Shown here: piece after piece, positions 61,783 to 64,000 of the stretch
Layout of the letters: each line of letters begins with the position of its first letter
Numbering within the stretch: position 1 is the first letter of the stretch
Position numbers and translations under genes: made by a program
From: Flavobacterium caeni
GTDB lineage: Bacteria > Bacteroidota > Bacteroidia > Flavobacteriales > Flavobacteriaceae
Assembly: GCF_900101895.1 (NCBI RefSeq)
Contig: NZ_FMVF01000004.1
Location: 124,001 to 188,000 of the forward strand
Direction: 5' to 3'
Length of the DNA: 64,000 nt
The notes under the pieces: model-generated
Database searches by the model: none
What the model saw: only the letters and a program-made list of their open reading frames with translations
Told to the model about the DNA's origin: nothing

Positions 61783-63050
61783 CCCTGACCGAAAAAGACG
61801 CCCGTTACCTGTGGCATCCGTACACCCAACACAAGACCGCCGCGCCGCCCATTGCAATTGCGCGGGGCGAAGGAGCGTTGCTGTGGGACGAAAACGGCAA
61901 GGAATACCTCGATGCCATCGCGTCGTGGTGGGTGAATCCGTTCGGACATTCGAACCGGTTTATTGCCGATGCGATTTACAAGCAATTGACTTCGCTCGAA
62001 CACGTGCTCTTTGGCGGATTTACGCACGAGCCCGCCGTTCGGGTCGCCGAGAAATTGCTGCCGATGCTACCCGACAACCAACAAAAGATTTTTTTCTCTG
62101 ACAACGGATCGACATCGGTAGAAGTGGCCATCAAGGTGGCGCTGCAATATTTCTTTAACCAAGGCGAAACCAGAAAAACCATCATCGCGTTCGAAGACGC
62201 TTTCCACGGCGATACGTTTGCGGCCATGGCGGCCAGCGGCATTTCGTTTTACACGCTCGCGTTCAAAGGCATGTTCATCGATGTGGTGCGCATACCCGTT
62301 CCCACACCGGGCCGAGAACAAGCCAGTTTCGACACACTCGAATCGGTGATTGCTGCGCATGACTGTGCGGCGTTTATTTTTGAACCATTGGTGCAAGGCG
62401 CCGCGGGCATGGTCATGTATGCGCCCGAAAGCCTCGACCGACTGATCCAAATCTGCAAAAAAAACAACGTACTCACGATTGCCGACGAAGTCATGACAGG
62501 CTTTGGCAAAACAGGCAAAAATTTCGCGTGCGATTACCTGACCGAGCAGCCCGACATGATGTGTTTGTCCAAGGCGCTCACGGGCGGCACGATCCCCATG
62601 GCGCTCACGACGTTTACCCAACAATTGTTCGACGGATTCTACAGCGATGACATCAACAAGGCGCTGTTCCATGGCCACACGTTTACGGCCAATCCCACCG
62701 GATGTGCCGCGGCGCTCGCGAGTATGGAGCTGTTGGCGACTGCGGAAATGCAGGACAACCTCTCGCGCATCAACCAAAAGCACCTCGCGTTTCAAAAGCG
62801 CATCCAAAACCACCCGAAAGCCAGGACCACGCGTGTACTCGGGACCATTTTTGCGGTCGAGATCGCAACCGGCGAAGATGCAAGTTATTACGGCAGCATC
62901 CGCACCAAGCTGTACAATTTTTTTATCGAAAACGGTGTAATCCTGCGGCCCGTGGGCAACATCGTCTACATTTTGCCGCCGTATGTGATGACCAATGCGC
63001 AACTCGAGAAAGTGTACACAATCGTTGAAAAGGCGTTGGAAATAGTTTAA
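61779..63050 (+). CDS. bioA: Adenosylmethionine--8-amino-7-oxononanoate transaminase
   Basis: The 423-residue PLP enzyme transfers an amino group from SAM to the bioF product. DARYLWHPYTQHK, EYLDAIASWWVNPFGHSN, FFSDNGSTSVEVAIKVALQ, LTIADEVMTGFGKTG and MCLSKALTGG with the PLP Lys are visible. It overlaps bioD by 4 bp. A dispersed hairpin repeat follows at once. Confidence 0.96.
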   Translation: MTLTEKDARYLWHPYTQHKTAAPPIAIARGEGALLWDENGKEYLDAIASWWVNPFGHSNRFIADAIYKQLTSLEHVLFGGFTHEPAVRVAEKLLPMLPDNQQKIFFSDNGSTSVEVAIKVALQYFFNQGETRKTIIAFEDAFHGDTFAAMAASGISFYTLAFKGMFIDVVRIPVPTPGREQASFDTLESVIAAHDCAAFIFEPLVQGAAGMVMYAPESLDRLIQICKKNNVLTIADEVMTGFGKTGKNFACDYLTEQPDMMCLSKALTGGTIPMALTTFTQQLFDGFYSDDINKALFHGHTFTANPTGCAAALASMELLATAEMQDNLSRINQKHLAFQKRIQNHPKARTTRVLGTIFAVEIATGEDASYYGSIRTKLYNFFIENGVILRPVGNIVYILPPYVMTNAQLEKVYTIVEKALEIV

Positions 63051-63054
63051 TTTT

Positions 63055-63134
63055 GGAGCTGTTCCCGCTTTCCGCTGTATCTTTTCCCTGCTAAAGAAGC
63101 AGGAAAAAGGATGCCGCTTCAATCGGGGCTAGGG
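63055..63134 (+). repeat. Dispersed hairpin repeat, copy 6
   Basis: It opens GGAGCTGTTCCCGCTTTCCG, then TATCTTTTCCCTGCT, loop AAAG, AGCAGGAAAAAGGAT and closes CTTCAATCGGGGCTAGGG. The stem CCTGCT/AGCAGG is unlike any other copy while the flanks are conserved. Confidence 0.8.
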
Positions 63135-63164
63135 CTCACTGCATCCATCAAATCCGCAAAAAAT

Positions 63165-64000
63165 TTGGAACCAATTTCCATCACCGCCATCGCTTCTGTT
63201 TCGCCGTTGGGTCACGATACCCCAACCGTTTGGGACCATTACCGCAGCAGCCGTCATTTTTTTACGACGCACTATTTTGGTGGGCAAACCGCACCGGCCG
63301 CTTTTCTCGATGCCAATTCAAAAGCGCTCGTCGATGGGTTGCGCCACAGCGATCCCAAATACAAAAATCTTGACGAATCGGTTTTGTATGCCATCGCGGC
63401 TTCGCGCCAAGCAGTTGCGCAAGCGGGTTGGAAGCAAGGCGACGTGTTTGGCGTGAACCTCGGTTCTTCGCGCGGGGCGACGGGTTTGTTCGAGAAATAC
63501 TACGACGAATTCCGCGAATCGGGTATGGTACCTACGCTTACATCGCCCACCACGACATCGGGCAATATCGCGTCTTGGGTGTCGCACGATCTGCAATCGC
63601 AAGGCCCCGATCTTTCGCACTCGATCACGTGTTCTACGGCGCTACACGCGCTGCTCAATGGGGTGGCGTGGCTGCGCTCGGGCATGGCCGATAAGTTTCT
63701 TGTGGGCGGCAGCGAAGCGCCCTTGACGCCGTTTACGATCGCGCAAATGAAAGCGATGAAGATTTACGCCAACGACGTTTCGGATTATCCGTGCCGCGCG
63801 CTCGATCTCGAAAAAAAACAAAATACCATGATCCTGGGCGAGGCCGCCGCCGTGTGTTGCCTCGAACGCGGCGAAAAACCCAATGCGTTGGGCTATGTTT
63901 CGGGCATCGGCTATGCGACCGAAGTGCTCGAACACAATGTGTCGATTTCGGCCGAAGCAACGTGTTTCCAAAAGTCGATGCACATGGCGCTGGGCGGTAC
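63165..64000 (+). CDS. Beta-ketoacyl synthase family protein, N-terminal fragment
   Basis: The frame runs off the right edge; 278 codons are visible. ISITAIASVSPLGHDTPTVW starts the thiolase fold. NLGSSRGATGLFEKYY, TTTSGNIASWVSHDL and SITCSTALHALLNGVAWLRSG carry the nucleophile Cys of KAS I/II-type enzymes. The start is uncertain: TTG at 63165 begins the conserved protein and no upstream ATG is present in frame. It may act in fatty acid, pimelate or secondary lipid synthesis; placement after bioA hints at pimelate but does not prove it. Confidence 0.82.
   Translation, partial: MEPISITAIASVSPLGHDTPTVWDHYRSSRHFFTTHYFGGQTAPAAFLDANSKALVDGLRHSDPKYKNLDESVLYAIAASRQAVAQAGWKQGDVFGVNLGSSRGATGLFEKYYDEFRESGMVPTLTSPTTTSGNIASWVSHDLQSQGPDLSHSITCSTALHALLNGVAWLRSGMADKFLVGGSEAPLTPFTIAQMKAMKIYANDVSDYPCRALDLEKKQNTMILGEAAAVCCLERGEKPNALGYVSGIGYATEVLEHNVSISAEATCFQKSMHMALGG

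Overview
The window looks like the chromosome of a Flavobacteriaceae bacterium (Bacteroidota), probably Flavobacterium or a close relative with unusually GC-rich coding DNA. The evidence is: many promoters of the Bacteroidota TAnnTTTG (-7) type; secreted enzymes ending in type IX secretion (T9SS) sorting domains; a bifunctional OlsF-type acyltransferase; DUF4270, DUF3667 and DUF4286 proteins; a stand-alone GT5 glycogen synthase domain; and an isolated atpD-atpC pair. Most of the window is ordinary core genome in short operons, joined by small non-coding elements that recur in several places.

Layout. 1-5866: end of an RND adaptor gene and an MFS exporter, then a minus-strand redox cassette (thioredoxin, ApbE flavinyltransferase, DUF4266 mini-lipoprotein, DUF3570 barrel). 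The cassette is bracketed by two copies of the exporter's 3' end. An eroded stretch and tRNA-Asn follow. 5948-13134: RseP protease, Gfo/Idh/MocA oxidoreductase, aldo/keto reductase, an AraC regulator split by a stop codon, VOC protein, acyltransferase and a second MFS. 13359-21943: secreted M1 aminopeptidase, serS, TPR protein, DUF4286, rsmA, mgtE, proC. 21944-22776: a long non-coding segment bounded by perfect inverted repeats. 22777-33747: a dehydrogenase-VOC fusion, DUF2752, an AT-richer orphan, OlsF-like acyltransferase, exonuclease III, OmpA lipoprotein, methyltransferase, Tas-like reductase and two tandem T9SS sugar dehydrogenases.

33835-40655 is a minus-strand run (panC, panD, flippase-like protein, esterase-like protein, radA, AsmA-GT51). 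It is divergent from the run at 40764-45043 (glycogen synthase domain, DUF4270 lipoprotein, glmS). 45335-49643 pairs a TonB-dependent receptor with a GDSL lipoprotein. 49878-51741 is atpD-atpC, followed by about 100-bp tandem repeats. 52362-56497 is a tightly coupled ankyrin / DUF2271 / PepSY-flavodoxin-reductase operon. 56491-58091 holds two DUF3667 paralogues. 58172-64000 is a biotin region (bioF, an ECF sigma factor with a membrane partner, bioD, bioA) ending in a truncated ketoacyl synthase gene.

The strongest leads are three. First, the 52362-56497 operon: its DUF2271 protein carries a TGAS site resembling the motif flavinylated by ApbE, and an intact ApbE is encoded at 3271-4209, so the two loci may form one extracytosolic flavin-based electron-transfer system. 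Second, the roughly 700-bp non-coding element at 22052-22751, with symmetric palindromic ends and several strong internal hairpins. Third, a six-copy dispersed hairpin repeat whose stems change by compensating substitutions.
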